Source of the DNA: Thermoproteota archaeon
GTDB taxonomy: Archaea > Thermoproteota > Thermoprotei_A > EX4484-217-1
Reading direction: 5' to 3'
Assembly (NCBI GenBank): GCA_029258915.1
Contig: JAPDJU010000012.1
Location: 1 to 64,000, forward strand
DNA length: 64,000 nucleotides
Positions 1 to 9,433 of the stretch are shown in pieces. The notes under the pieces are model-generated. The model was given only the letters and a program-made list of their open reading frames with translations, was not told the DNA's origin and made no database searches. Both the position numbers and the translations under genes were made by a program. Position 1 is the first letter of the stretch, and each line of letters begins with the position of its first letter.

Positions 1-614
1 CTAAACCTAGTATTATATTGAAGGTTAAGGAAATTGTTAGCCTAAACAATCCGAAGTGCGAAGTAAGTGCAGCTATAGGTGACATCAAATGTTGTCCATC
101 AACTGTAAGGCTTGCTTCTTATGCACTATCTTCTATAGGGCTAGATTATGTTAAGGTAGGTATTGAAACAGCAGATTTTAAGTTAGCATATAGTATAGCT
201 GAAAATGCTGTTGAAGGAGCCAGAGAAGGAGGTAAAGCACAGGTTATTATTGTGGCATATGCTGATTTTAAAAGAATAAATTCACTTAACCCCTTAACTT
301 TGCCTGAAATAGCTTATAGCGTGAACGCGGACGGTGTTATGATCGATACCAGGATTAAAGATGGAAGAAATACTTTTAACCACTTATCTTTAAACGAATT
401 AAAACAATTTGTATCTAAAGCTAAAAAGTATGGATTAATTACAGCACTAGCTGGTGGTCTGAATATAGAACATGTAGAAGCTGCTTATAAGCTTGGATTT
501 GATGTTATAGGTTTTAGAACAGCAGTATGTGATGGAGGAAGGCTTGGCAAACTTTCTAAAGATAAAATATGTACATTCAAAAATATTATTAAAAAATTAG
601 AGAAAGATAGATAA
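1..614 (+). CDS. mfnB: (5-formylfuran-3-yl)methyl phosphate synthase, 5'-truncated by window edge
   Basis: MfnB makes the furan phosphate precursor of methanofuran from two glyceraldehyde-3-phosphate molecules. The track calls a TTG at 18, but the frame is open to the first base and the preceding codons (KPSII) match the family's N-terminal region, so the true start lies upstream of the window. About 35 residues are missing compared with the roughly 235-residue family. Recognisable blocks are SAAIGD, DYVKVG, VIIVAYAD and IDTRIKDGR; the Lys in the last block corresponds to a catalytic Lys of the family. It lies close to the ftr/fwd cluster and is one of four MFR biosynthesis genes in the window. 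Identification is from remembered family sequence, with good confidence. Confidence 0.88.
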   Translation, partial: KPSIILKVKEIVSLNNPKCEVSAAIGDIKCCPSTVRLASYALSSIGLDYVKVGIETADFKLAYSIAENAVEGAREGGKAQVIIVAYADFKRINSLNPLTLPEIAYSVNADGVMIDTRIKDGRNTFNHLSLNELKQFVSKAKKYGLITALAGGLNIEHVEAAYKLGFDVIGFRTAVCDGGRLGKLSKDKICTFKNIIKKLEKDR

Positions 615-680
615 GCGTTATATGTGTTATCTATATTTACCCATTAAATTTAAAACATAATTCAAGCAACGAAGTAAGTT

Positions 681-1292
681 TTGGGGTTTAGCGTGGCTGG
701 AAAGTACTACGACATCCCTTTTTTTGATAAGAAACATAGCAATGAAATAAAGAAGATATTGAAAAGCAAAAAAGCTGGAGAAAAAATTACCCATTCAATA
801 TATAAGCTTAATAGCGAACTTGCTAGAGTAAATAGATTCTTATCCAGATTAGAGGAGCGTGAAAGAAGACTATATAATGAAATTATTCAATCAAAGCTTA
901 GAGGAGATGAGGTAAGGGCAGCCATTTACGCTAACGAATTAGCCGAGTTAAGAAAAATTATAGGTACACTAACTACTTCTAAATTAGCCTTGGAAAAAGT
1001 GTTACTAAGATTAGAAACAATACTTCACGCCAAAGATGCAGCTAATGCTGTTATGCAATTAGAACCTATAGTTTTAGAACTAAGCAAGTCCATGAAAAAC
1101 ATAATGCCTGAAGTATCTATGGAGCTCGAAAACATACATTATTCTTTAAGTGACGTAGCTCATATTCTTTCAACTGAAGCACTAAATTTCACAGTCGAAG
1201 CACCTTACGTTTCAAGTGAAGCAGAAAAAATACTTGAAGAAGCACAGAAAGCTGCAAGGAAAAAACTTAAGGAAAAATTCCCTAAGCCGTAA
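681..1292 (+). CDS. CdvB/ESCRT-III (Snf7-like) family protein
   Basis: This 203-residue, highly charged and almost entirely helical protein is built of heptad-like helices (residues about 20-130), as expected of an archaeal ESCRT-III homologue. Such proteins form filaments at the membrane in cell division or vesicle formation, with the ATPase CdvC. The block SDVAHILSTEAL near residue 155 and the short Pro-ending tail (FPKP) fit CdvB paralogues, whose C-terminal MIM2-type motif binds CdvC. There is no winged-helix tail, so it resembles the short CdvB1/B2 forms. The track start is TTG; an in-frame GTG at 693 is also possible. No cdvA or cdvC is adjacent. The context, between mfnB and ftr, seems coincidental. 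Confidence 0.72.
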   Translation: MGFSVAGKYYDIPFFDKKHSNEIKKILKSKKAGEKITHSIYKLNSELARVNRFLSRLEERERRLYNEIIQSKLRGDEVRAAIYANELAELRKIIGTLTTSKLALEKVLLRLETILHAKDAANAVMQLEPIVLELSKSMKNIMPEVSMELENIHYSLSDVAHILSTEALNFTVEAPYVSSEAEKILEEAQKAARKKLKEKFPKP

Positions 1293-1420
1293 CGAATACA
1301 GTTGATCATTTCTGCTTCTTAACAGTAATTCGTTATTTCATATTCTACGTTACCTGCATATACTCAACTTATGGAAGAATTAATAAAGGTCTAAAAACAT
1401 ACTCCATAAGGGTTTTATTT

Positions 1421-2341
1421 ATGAAGGTAAATGGAGTTGAAATAGAAGAGACCTTCGCTGAAGCTTTCCCAATGTATGCTACAAGAGTTCTAATAACAGC
1501 TAAAGACTATAAATGGGCTGAAATAGCTGGTTTAGAAGCAACAGGTTTCGGGTCCTCAATAATAATGTCTCCTGCAGAATCAGGTATAGAGAAATTTGTA
1601 CCTCCAGAGAAAACACCGGATAAGAGACCTGGAGTTTTAATACAAGTGTTTCAGAAATCCTATCCGGAACTTAGACAGCAAGTAATAGCCAGGCTTAGCC
1701 AGTGTATTTTGACAGCTCCAACAACAAGGGCTTTTGACGGCTTACCTCCTGTTAAAAGGAAAATGAGAATAGGCAATGTTATAGCAATGTTCGGTGATGG
1801 GTATCAAAGAAAAGTTAAAATGTTCGGCAGAACAATGTGGGTTGTCCCTGTAATGGAAGGAGAATTCATGATAGAAGAAACTATAGCTGTAATTAAAGGT
1901 GTTGCCGGGGGGAACGTATTTATACTTGCCGAAAACATGGATGCAGGGCTTGAAGCAGCAACTAGAGCTGTGAAAGCAATACATAAATACGTTACAGGAG
2001 CCATAACACCATTTCCAGGAGGAATTGTTAGATCAGGTTCAAAACCCGGTTCTATGAGATATCCTAAGCTAATAGCTACGACGAATCATAAATACTGTCC
2101 AACACTTAGAGAAGTAGCTCCAGACAGTGAAATACCTGAAGGTGTTAAGAGTGTTTATGAAATAGTAATTAATGGTTTAACAGTTAAGGCAGTAACGAAA
2201 GCTATGGGTGTCGCAATAAAAGCAGCATTAAAAGCTCCGGGAATAGTTAAAATAACAGCAGGTAATTTCGGTGGAAAACTAGGGCCATACAAAATTTACC
2301 TTACAGAAGCCTTAAAGGCTGTCGAGGACATAGTCTTTTAA
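1421..2341 (+). CDS. ftr: Formylmethanofuran:tetrahydromethanopterin formyltransferase
   Basis: Ftr moves the formyl group between formyl-methanofuran and H4MPT in the cytoplasm. At 306 residues it is close to the usual length of about 300, and it is full length from the ATG at 1421. Family blocks are seen at the N-terminus (VEIEETFAEAFPMYATR), in the middle (GNVFILAENMDAGLEAA) and at the C-terminus (NFGGKLGPYKIYL). It opens a same-strand run of six C1 genes with short or no gaps (ftr, mtd, fwdDB, fwdA, fwdC, mch), which is very likely one operon starting in the 128-base gap upstream. An AT-rich TATA-like stretch lies around 1378-1392. Confidence 0.96.
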   Translation: MKVNGVEIEETFAEAFPMYATRVLITAKDYKWAEIAGLEATGFGSSIIMSPAESGIEKFVPPEKTPDKRPGVLIQVFQKSYPELRQQVIARLSQCILTAPTTRAFDGLPPVKRKMRIGNVIAMFGDGYQRKVKMFGRTMWVVPVMEGEFMIEETIAVIKGVAGGNVFILAENMDAGLEAATRAVKAIHKYVTGAITPFPGGIVRSGSKPGSMRYPKLIATTNHKYCPTLREVAPDSEIPEGVKSVYEIVINGLTVKAVTKAMGVAIKAALKAPGIVKITAGNFGGKLGPYKIYLTEALKAVEDIVF

Positions 2342-2353
2342 GGTGATTTTCTC

Positions 2354-3190
2354 ATGAGCGCTGAAGAGAAAGTTGTAAAAATAGGAATTATAAAACCAGG
2401 AGCTATAGGAACATCGGTTATCCTAGAATATCTGCTAGACGAAAGAGCCGATAGAAGAGATATTGACGTTAGGGTTTATGGTACAGGCGCTAAAATGGTT
2501 GTTGATGAAAACCTCTTAAAAGCTGCTATAGAAGCAAACCATGACTTATATATTGTAGCAGCACCTGCGAATGTGAAAATAATAAAGAAAATAGCTAAAA
2601 AGCTAAAGGAAGCGGGTAAGAGAGTCATAATAATTTCTGATGAACCAACGAAGAAAGCTGCGAAAGACTTTGAAGCAGAAGGATACGGATACATACTGGT
2701 TTATGGAGATCCAATGATAGGTGCTAGAAGAGAATTCTTAGATCCAACAGAAATGGCTCTATTTAACTCATATGTTCTAGGAGTACTATCTGCTACAGGA
2801 GCGTTAAGAATAGTTACAGAAGCTATAGACAAGGTAGTAGAAGCTTTAAAGAAAGGTGAAGAACCGGAGCTACCGAAGCTAAAGATAGATAAAAATGCTA
2901 TTGAAAGACAAGGTGGTTTTACAAACCCCTATGCTAAAGCAAAAGCTATTGCAGCATACGAAATAGCTAGAAGAGTAGCTTCTCTAACTACAGAAGCATG
3001 CTTTGTTATTCAAGAACCAGAACGCTATATTGTGATTGCTGCTGCAGGACATGAAATGCTTAAAGTAGCTGCAAGACTTGCTGAAGAAGCAAGAGACCTT
3101 GAAAAATCAGAAGACACCGTATTGAGAACACCACATCATCCAACAGGAAGAACATTAAGCAAAACTAAGCTACTTGAAAAACCAAGGTGA
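2354..3190 (+). CDS. mtd: F420-dependent methylene-H4MPT dehydrogenase
   Basis: Mtd reversibly oxidises methylene-H4MPT to methenyl-H4MPT with coenzyme F420. The 278-residue length equals the family norm. The N-terminal Rossmann-like start (KIGIIKPGAIGTS) and the highly conserved block DPMIGARREFLDPTEMA near residues 119-135 identify it, as does the C-terminal VLRTPHHPTGRTLSK. An AGGTGA ribosome binding site overlaps the end of ftr, 12 bases upstream. Its presence means the host uses F420 and that this cluster reaches the methylene level; no mer (methylene reductase) follows here. The gene overlaps the track start of the next ORF, which argues for a later start there. Confidence 0.95.
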   Translation: MSAEEKVVKIGIIKPGAIGTSVILEYLLDERADRRDIDVRVYGTGAKMVVDENLLKAAIEANHDLYIVAAPANVKIIKKIAKKLKEAGKRVIIISDEPTKKAAKDFEAEGYGYILVYGDPMIGARREFLDPTEMALFNSYVLGVLSATGALRIVTEAIDKVVEALKKGEEPELPKLKIDKNAIERQGGFTNPYAKAKAIAAYEIARRVASLTTEACFVIQEPERYIVIAAAGHEMLKVAARLAEEARDLEKSEDTVLRTPHHPTGRTLSKTKLLEKPR

Positions 3191-3197
3191 GCAGTTT

Positions 3198-4943
3198 TTG
3201 TCTAAAACAGTAAATTCACTTAACCTTATTTTAGTTACAGGTAGAACAATACTTCAAGGAACTAAAGTAGAGGAGAAGCTAACAAAACACTATGAAGAAT
3301 ACGCAGCAATAGTAAGAATGCATCCAAGAGACTTGGCTAAATTAGGTTTGAAAAGCGGTGACCATGTGAAAGTTATAGGTCCTGGTGGAGAAGTAATCGT
3401 AAAAGCTCAGCGAGGTGCAGATGTACCAGAAGGAATAGCGTTCATACCCTTAGGCCCATGGGCCGAATGTGTTGTTGAACCTAAAACAGATAGTACTGGT
3501 ATGCCTGGTTTCAAAGGTATACCAGTCAAGGTAGTGAAAACAGGTGAACCTATTACATCATTAAGTAAAATTTATGGTTATAATGGTTACCCTATTCTTA
3601 ACTTGGGTGTTTCATTAGATATTGAAGCTAAAGGCGAAATTAAGAGATATACAGATGTAGTTTGTCCTTTCTGTGGAAGCTTATGTGATAGCTTAATCGT
3701 TAACGTGTATGGCAATAGAATAGTTAAAGTAGTAAATGCTTGTCCTCTAGGAATGTCTAAAATTATGGGCATTTACGAGAACAGAGTACTTGAACCACGG
3801 ATAAGAGTTAATGGCGAGTTAGTTAAAGTAGCTTTAGAGGAGGCAATAGATAGGGCAGCTGAAATTCTTGTAAACGCTAAATATCCCGTGCTTTATGGGT
3901 GGGCATCTACAAGTGTTGAAACAATAAGACTAGGTTTAGAATTAGCTGAAATAGTGGGAGGAGTCTTTGACCATACAGCAACATTCTGTCATGGACCTAC
4001 GGCTTTAGGATTTCACGAAATAGGCATGCCGAAATCTACTCTTGGCCAAATAAAGAACAGAGCTGACGTAATAGTTTACTGGGGGTCTAATGTAACTGAA
4101 GCCCATCCAATGCATCCAAGCAGATATTCGTTCACATCCATAGGTAGGTTTAGGAAAGGTAGAAAAGATAGAAAACTAATTGTCATTGATGTCAGGAAAA
4201 CAGGGGCAGCAAGAAATGCAGACATGTTTATACAGGCTGAACCAGGTAAAGATTTCGAACTTCTAGTGGCACTAAGACTTCTTGTTCAAGGTAAGGAACT
4301 TGAAGCACCGGTAATAGCAGGAGTACCCCGAGAAAAAGTTGTTGAACTAGCTGAAATACTAATGTCAGCTAAGTTTGGGGTAATGTTTGTTGGTGTAGGA
4401 TTAACTATGAGTGGCGCTAAAGAAAAGAACTTTGAAGAACTTTTCAGACTACTACACGACTTAAACACCATATCAAAATGGGTTGTAATACCTATGAGAG
4501 GGCATTTTAACGTTACTGGCGCTGATCTTGTAACCATATGGATTACAGGATATCCTTATGCAGTTGACTTTTCAAGAAGATATCCAAGATACCAGCCTGG
4601 AATAACTTCAACAGCTGATATTTTCCTAAGAGAAGAAGCAGATGCTCTTCTAAACATTGCATCAGATCCTTTAGCACACTTCCCGAAGAAAGTCGCTGAA
4701 AAAATGTTGAAAGTACCGATAATAACTATTGATCCCAAATGGTCGTTAACCGCAGCATTCTCTGAGGTAGTTATTCCATCAGCTTTCGTGGGAATAGAAT
4801 GTCCAGGAACTGCTTATAGAATGGATGATGTGCCTATTAGGCTAAAGAAAATCGTAGAACCACCACCAGGCGTTCTATGCGATGAAGAAATAGTTCGCAT
4901 GCTTCTTGAAAAAGTTAAGGAAAAACTTGGGGTGAAAAAGTAA
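3198..4943 (+). CDS. fwdB: Formylmethanofuran dehydrogenase, fused FwdD-FwdB subunit
   Basis: This is one protein of about 581 residues joining two normally separate subunits. Residues about 8-125 are the FwdD-type molybdopterin-dinucleotide-binding beta-barrel (LVTGRTILQGTK; GDHVKVIGPGGEV). The rest is FwdB, with a [4Fe-4S] motif CPFCGSLC followed by NACPLG, and the metal-ligand cysteine in FCHGPTALG (about residue 264), which is Cys rather than Sec. It holds the Mo/W-bis-MGD site that reduces CO2 to formate inside the Fwd complex. I prefer the TTG at 3198 to the track start at 3174, because GGTGA, overlapping the mtd stop, sits 7 bases before it. FwdA starts immediately after the stop codon. 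Confidence 0.9.
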   Translation: MSKTVNSLNLILVTGRTILQGTKVEEKLTKHYEEYAAIVRMHPRDLAKLGLKSGDHVKVIGPGGEVIVKAQRGADVPEGIAFIPLGPWAECVVEPKTDSTGMPGFKGIPVKVVKTGEPITSLSKIYGYNGYPILNLGVSLDIEAKGEIKRYTDVVCPFCGSLCDSLIVNVYGNRIVKVVNACPLGMSKIMGIYENRVLEPRIRVNGELVKVALEEAIDRAAEILVNAKYPVLYGWASTSVETIRLGLELAEIVGGVFDHTATFCHGPTALGFHEIGMPKSTLGQIKNRADVIVYWGSNVTEAHPMHPSRYSFTSIGRFRKGRKDRKLIVIDVRKTGAARNADMFIQAEPGKDFELLVALRLLVQGKELEAPVIAGVPREKVVELAEILMSAKFGVMFVGVGLTMSGAKEKNFEELFRLLHDLNTISKWVVIPMRGHFNVTGADLVTIWITGYPYAVDFSRRYPRYQPGITSTADIFLREEADALLNIASDPLAHFPKKVAEKMLKVPIITIDPKWSLTAAFSEVVIPSAFVGIECPGTAYRMDDVPIRLKKIVEPPPGVLCDEEIVRMLLEKVKEKLGVKK

Positions 4944-6659
4944 ATGACCCAGTTACTTATCAAAAACGGTTTCGTAATAGATCCTTTAAACAATATTCAT
5001 GGAGAAGTCGTGGATATAGGGGTTAAAGATGGTAAAATAGTTCCCCCAGACGATGTCGATTTAAGATACGCTAAGGTTATAGATGCATCAGGAAAGCTTG
5101 TTGTTCCCGGAGGAGTAGATGTTCATACTCATGTTGCTGGGCCTAAAGTCTCCGTTGGAAGACTTCTAATGCCCAACGACCATTATAAGAAGGGAGGCAG
5201 AGTAGTAGCAATACCTGGTATTAAACGCTCAGGTACGGGTATTGCTGTACCATCAGTTACAACTATAGGTTACAAGTATGCTCGCATGGGCTGGACCATG
5301 GTTATGGAAGCTGCTAGCCCGCCACTATACACTAGACACACTCATCACGAACTTGACGACACACCTATAGTTGATAAAGGAGTAAACCTGCTTCTAGACT
5401 CTAACTGGTTCATACTCGAGTATATTGAGCAAAAAGCTCAGGAAAGAGTAAACGCATTTATAGCCTGGATTCTTGAAGCTACAAAGTCTTATGCCGTTAA
5501 ACTTGTAGATCCAGGTTCTGCAGAAGCTTGGAGCTTAGGTGTAGCTACAAAACCATTAGATGTTGATGAAGTTATTCCAGGAACTTCGGTTACGCCTAAG
5601 GATATTCTTGTAGCTTTAGCTAATGCTGTTAGAGATTTGAAAATACCCCATCCAATACATGTTCACGCTAATATGCTCGGTATTCCAGGAAACTACGTTT
5701 CAACAATAAATACGATAAAAGCTGTAGCAGACATAGTTAATCAAAGAGGTTTAAGCATACATTTAGCACACATTCAATTTAACGCTTATAAAGGAGATTC
5801 TTACGCTACAATGACTTCTGGAGCCGAAGAACTAGCCAAACTTATCAACACATTAACTGGCGTAACATTCGATATGGGCCAAGTAGTCTTCATGCCTACA
5901 GTAACCATGACCGCTGATGCACCATGGGAATATGTGCTATACCATATAACTAAATGGAAATGGGCTGCAGGAGATGTCGAAAACGAAACAGCTTCAGGAG
6001 TAGTACCTTACACCTTTAGAAGACACATATATACTAACGTAATTCAGTGGGGTATAGGTTTAGAACTCGCTCTCCTGGTCAAGGATGCTAGTAAAGTCGT
6101 TATTTCAACAGATCATCCTAACGCAGGTCCGTTTACAAGATATCCCCAAATAATAGCTTGGCTTATGAGTAAAAAGGCTAGAGAAAATGAAATGAAGAAG
6201 CTAAATAAGAGAGCATTAAAGAGACTAGCATTGCCTGCAATTGATAGAGAATATACTTTCGAAGAATTTGTTTTAACAACAAGAGTAGCTCCAGCGAAAA
6301 TAATCGGTGTTGAAAAGTTTAAAGGACACTTAGGTGTAGGCGCAGATGCAGACATAGCAATCTATGATATCGATCCAAGAACATATGATCCATCTAGAGA
6401 CTACAAGAAGCTAGTTAAAGCAATAAAGTATGCAGCATACACGATAAAGGGTGGTGAAATAGTAGTTAAAGACGGCAAAATAGTTAAAACAATTTATGGT
6501 AGAACCTTCTACACCAAAACTAGAACCGACCCTAAAATAATGCATGAAGTTCTTGAAGACATTAAATCGAAGTTTAATGAATGGTACACTATAACGTTCA
6601 ATAACTACACAATATTGGAGCAGGAGCTTCACAAACCATATGCAATAACTCCAGTTTAA
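4944..6659 (+). CDS. fwdA: Formylmethanofuran dehydrogenase subunit A
   Basis: FwdA is the amidohydrolase-like subunit that condenses formate, delivered by an internal tunnel from FwdB, with methanofuran. At 571 residues it has full family length. Metal-site residues are visible: HTH at residues 61-63 in VDVHTHVAG, a candidate carboxylated Lys in AVKLVDPG (about 186), His residues in HPIHVHAN and HLAHIQF, and the catalytic Asp in STDHPNAGPF (about 393). The ATG directly abuts the stop codon of the FwdDB gene, showing translational coupling. No fwdE, fwdF or fwdG is found in the window, so the electron-supplying polyferredoxin must lie elsewhere or be replaced. Confidence 0.96.
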   Translation: MTQLLIKNGFVIDPLNNIHGEVVDIGVKDGKIVPPDDVDLRYAKVIDASGKLVVPGGVDVHTHVAGPKVSVGRLLMPNDHYKKGGRVVAIPGIKRSGTGIAVPSVTTIGYKYARMGWTMVMEAASPPLYTRHTHHELDDTPIVDKGVNLLLDSNWFILEYIEQKAQERVNAFIAWILEATKSYAVKLVDPGSAEAWSLGVATKPLDVDEVIPGTSVTPKDILVALANAVRDLKIPHPIHVHANMLGIPGNYVSTINTIKAVADIVNQRGLSIHLAHIQFNAYKGDSYATMTSGAEELAKLINTLTGVTFDMGQVVFMPTVTMTADAPWEYVLYHITKWKWAAGDVENETASGVVPYTFRRHIYTNVIQWGIGLELALLVKDASKVVISTDHPNAGPFTRYPQIIAWLMSKKARENEMKKLNKRALKRLALPAIDREYTFEEFVLTTRVAPAKIIGVEKFKGHLGVGADADIAIYDIDPRTYDPSRDYKKLVKAIKYAAYTIKGGEIVVKDGKIVKTIYGRTFYTKTRTDPKIMHEVLEDIKSKFNEWYTITFNNYTILEQELHKPYAITPV

Positions 6660-6671
6660 GGAGGTGTTTAT

Positions 6672-7541
6672 ATGGCAACTTTAATACTTAAACCAAAACA
6701 TGAATTTACTGTTCCAGTTGAAGTAGAAAAAATTATACCTGACAATATAGCTGGAAAGTCATTAGATGAAGTACTTAAAATAAGGGTTTATGAAGGAAAT
6801 AGAAGAAGAACATTAGGAGAACTATTTGAAGTTTCTGGTGAAGTAGCAGAAAAGCCTGCAGAACAGGAGATAATATTTCAAAGAAACACATGCAGGATCA
6901 GGCGTATTGGAGAGGAAATGTCTGCGGGAAAAATAATTATTGAAGGAGATGCAGGGCCTTTAGCAGGCTTTAAGATGAAAGGAGGTACATTAATAATTAA
7001 AGGAAATGCAGGACCGTGGCTTGGAGCTAAAATGAAAAAAGGCTTCATAGAAGTTTTCGGAGATGCTGAAGGATTTGTTGGCAGCAAGCTAAGAGGTGAA
7101 GAACTTTACTCAGGAATGTCAGGAGGCATGATAGTTATACATGGAAATGCAGGTAGAGAAATTGGAGCACACATGGCCGGAGGCGCAATACTTGTAGAGG
7201 GGAATGCAGGTATTCTTCCAGGAATGCACATGGCTAAAGGAGAAATAATGATTAAAGGGAACTGTGCCGGATGGCCTGGAACCCATATGATAGGAGGTAA
7301 AATCATCATCTTAGGCAAAGTAGAATCTATTGCTCCAAGCTTCTATTTCGAAGCCGTCAAGAAGAAAGCAAAGTTCGTTAAAGAGAAAATACCTGGACCA
7401 TTCTACTTATTCTTAGGAGACGTTTTAGATAACATAGCTATTCCAGGTAAGCTCCTAATTTCAGTTAAAAACAATCCTCATCTCAAGTATTATGAACAAT
7501 TTGTTGAAGAGGTGAAAGATGAATGGGTAGAAATAGTTTAA
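6672..7541 (+). CDS. fwdC: Formylmethanofuran dehydrogenase subunit C
   Basis: FwdC is a right-handed beta-helix subunit related to the C-terminal domain of glutamate synthase, and it has a structural role in the Fwd core. In this 289-residue protein, residues about 85-215 are a series of GxxG-x-x-M/K-x-G repeats (GDAGPLAGFKMKGG, GNAGPWLGAKMKKG, GNAGREIGAHMAGG, GNAGILPGMHMAKG, GNCAGWPGTHMIGG), the clear signature of this fold. The start is supported by a strong AGGAGGTG ribosome binding site. The 3' end overlaps mch by 19 bases, so the two are translationally coupled. Confidence 0.94.
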   Translation: MATLILKPKHEFTVPVEVEKIIPDNIAGKSLDEVLKIRVYEGNRRRTLGELFEVSGEVAEKPAEQEIIFQRNTCRIRRIGEEMSAGKIIIEGDAGPLAGFKMKGGTLIIKGNAGPWLGAKMKKGFIEVFGDAEGFVGSKLRGEELYSGMSGGMIVIHGNAGREIGAHMAGGAILVEGNAGILPGMHMAKGEIMIKGNCAGWPGTHMIGGKIIILGKVESIAPSFYFEAVKKKAKFVKEKIPGPFYLFLGDVLDNIAIPGKLLISVKNNPHLKYYEQFVEEVKDEWVEIV

Positions 7542-8497
7542 GTGTAAATAAGTTAGGCCTTAAAGTGGCTCAGAAACTAATAGAGAACCATAAGGAATAC
7601 AATGTAAAGGTAGTTAGCGGACCATTAGGTTCAACCATAATCGATGCAGGAATCGAAGCTAAAGGAGGAATTGATGCAGGAATTCTAGTAGCTGAAGCAA
7701 CTATGGGTGGTTTGGGAAGGATAAAATTAGGGTTTAGAGACTATGATGGCCTAACTTTGCCAACAGTAGAAGTTTATACGGATCATCCTATAATAGCATG
7801 CATGGCATCTCAATATGCTGGATGGAGAGTTTCAACAAAAGATTATTTCGCTATGGGAAGCGGGCCAGCTAGGGCATTAGCGCTTAAGCCTAAGAAATTG
7901 TTTCGGGAAATAGGCTATAAAGATGAATACGATGAAGCAATAATTGTTCTTGAAGCAGGAAAATATCCTACAGAAGAAGCAATAAAGCTAATTGCTGAAA
8001 AATGCAGTGTAAAACCGCAAAACGTAACAGTTATAATAACACCAACCCAGAGCATAGCAGGTTCCGTTCAGATAAGCGCTAGAATAGTTGAAACAGGAAT
8101 TCATAAACTACATACAGTAGGTTTTCATCTAGACAGGTTCATTGTAGGTCAAGGAGAGGCACCAATAGCACCGCCTCATCCGGATCCAACAGTAGCTATG
8201 GGTAGAACAAACGACATGATACTCTACGGTGGAGTAGCTACATACTTCGTAAATGCTGAAGACAATGAAATAGTAGAGTTATTAAAGAAAGCTCCATCAT
8301 GTACTTCAAGAGACTATGGTAAACCATTCTACGAAGCATTTAAGGAAGCAGGCTTTGACTTTTACAAAATAGATCCAAACCTGTTTGCACCAGCAATGTA
8401 CGTTGTTTTCAACGTTAAAACAGGTTCAACGTTTAGAGCAGGATACATAAACGCAGATGTTTTGAAGAGAAGCATAGCTTATCAGGAAGTTAAATAG
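7523..8497 (+). CDS. mch: Methenyl-H4MPT cyclohydrolase
   Basis: Mch interconverts formyl-H4MPT and methenyl-H4MPT, linking Ftr and Mtd. The 324 residues match the family length. Diagnostic segments are SGPLGSTIIDAGIEAKGGIDAG near the N-terminus, CMASQYAGW, YFAMGSGPARAL and APPHPDPTVAMGRTNDMILYGG. The ATG lies inside the end of fwdC, with GAGGTGA about 9 bases upstream. With ftr, mtd and fwdDBAC it completes the reversible route from CO2 to methylene-H4MPT. A T-rich stretch just after the stop may end the operon. Confidence 0.96.
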   Translation: MGRNSLSVNKLGLKVAQKLIENHKEYNVKVVSGPLGSTIIDAGIEAKGGIDAGILVAEATMGGLGRIKLGFRDYDGLTLPTVEVYTDHPIIACMASQYAGWRVSTKDYFAMGSGPARALALKPKKLFREIGYKDEYDEAIIVLEAGKYPTEEAIKLIAEKCSVKPQNVTVIITPTQSIAGSVQISARIVETGIHKLHTVGFHLDRFIVGQGEAPIAPPHPDPTVAMGRTNDMILYGGVATYFVNAEDNEIVELLKKAPSCTSRDYGKPFYEAFKEAGFDFYKIDPNLFAPAMYVVFNVKTGSTFRAGYINADVLKRSIAYQEVK

Positions 8498-8499
8498 AC

Positions 8500-8530
8500 T
8501 TTTTTATTACCTTCCTTTCCCTACTTTTTA
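8500..8530 (+). terminator. T-rich possible transcription terminator after mch
   Basis: Immediately after the mch stop codon the plus strand reads several T-runs separated by short C/A tracts. Archaeal RNA polymerase terminates at such U-rich stretches without a hairpin. The next gene starts only 50 bases later, so termination may be partial. Confidence 0.3.
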
Positions 8531-8545
8531 ACGGTAGACTTGCTC

Positions 8546-9433
8546 ATGATAACTATAGGTATTGTAACAAGAAATGTTCATGGATGGGCTACAACACAGC
8601 TAACAAGAGCAATCATAGAACTAGGCTACGAACCTTTCCCATTCAACTATAATAGTCTTTACACCGAAATTCACCAAGGAGGCTATGAGGTTTTTTCAAA
8701 CAGAATAAATCTTGGTAAAAAACTTTCAGCATTAATAGTTAGACCACTAGGCAGACTCTCATTTGAACAAGCGTTTTTTAGAATGGATACTTTACACTTA
8801 ATAGAAAACCTTGGAATACCGGTAATAAACTCTCCCAAAGCAATAGAGATAGCAATAAATAAACACAGAACCTTAGCCCTTCTAGCTAAAAACGGGATAA
8901 AGGTACCATATACTGTAGTTACAGAAAATGTTAACGAAATTGTTAAGAAATTAGACTATAGTAGGGGAATTGTTGTTAAACCCTTATTTGGATCTAAGGG
9001 TTTAGGCTCATTTTTGCTAAAAGATAGAGACTACGCCTGGAGAGTTCTTGCAGATCTACGATATTTAAGACACGTACTTTACTTACAACGGTTTCTAAGA
9101 CATGGAGGTAGAGATATAAGAGCATTTGTTATAGGAGACAGGGTAGTGGCTGCAATGTATAGAGAGCTACCAGGATCATGGAAAACAAATATTGCCAGAG
9201 GGGCTAAACCTAAACCCCTTAAGGTAACCGATGAAATAGCTGAGATAGCAGTGAAATCAGCGAAGATCGTTAGCTGCGATGTAGCAGGCGTCGATATAGT
9301 GGAGTCTGAGGGAGAAAAATATGTTATAGAAATAAATAGCCAACCTGGATGGAAAGGTATACAGAAAGTAACTAAAGTAGATATTGCAAAGAAAATTATT
9401 GAGTATGTGGTTGAGGAGAAAATTAAGCGGTAA
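8546..9433 (+). CDS. mptN: RimK-type ATP-grasp ligase, probable H4MPT:L-glutamate ligase
   Basis: This is an ATP-grasp ligase of about 295 residues in the RimK/MptN/CofF group. Motifs include the ATP-binding VVKPLFGSKGLGS near residue 145, QRFLRHGGRDIRAFVIGDRVV, and the metal-binding Asp/Glu/Asn block CDVAGVDIV...YVIEINSQPGWKG. MptN adds glutamate to tetrahydromethanopterin to give tetrahydrosarcinapterin, and the position directly after mch supports that over CofF or RimK, though sequence alone cannot exclude them. The track start is TTG at 8540; I prefer the ATG six bases on. The 3' end overlaps the convergent mfnE by 11 bases. Confidence 0.72.
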   Translation: MITIGIVTRNVHGWATTQLTRAIIELGYEPFPFNYNSLYTEIHQGGYEVFSNRINLGKKLSALIVRPLGRLSFEQAFFRMDTLHLIENLGIPVINSPKAIEIAINKHRTLALLAKNGIKVPYTVVTENVNEIVKKLDYSRGIVVKPLFGSKGLGSFLLKDRDYAWRVLADLRYLRHVLYLQRFLRHGGRDIRAFVIGDRVVAAMYRELPGSWKTNIARGAKPKPLKVTDEIAEIAVKSAKIVSCDVAGVDIVESEGEKYVIEINSQPGWKGIQKVTKVDIAKKIIEYVVEEKIKR

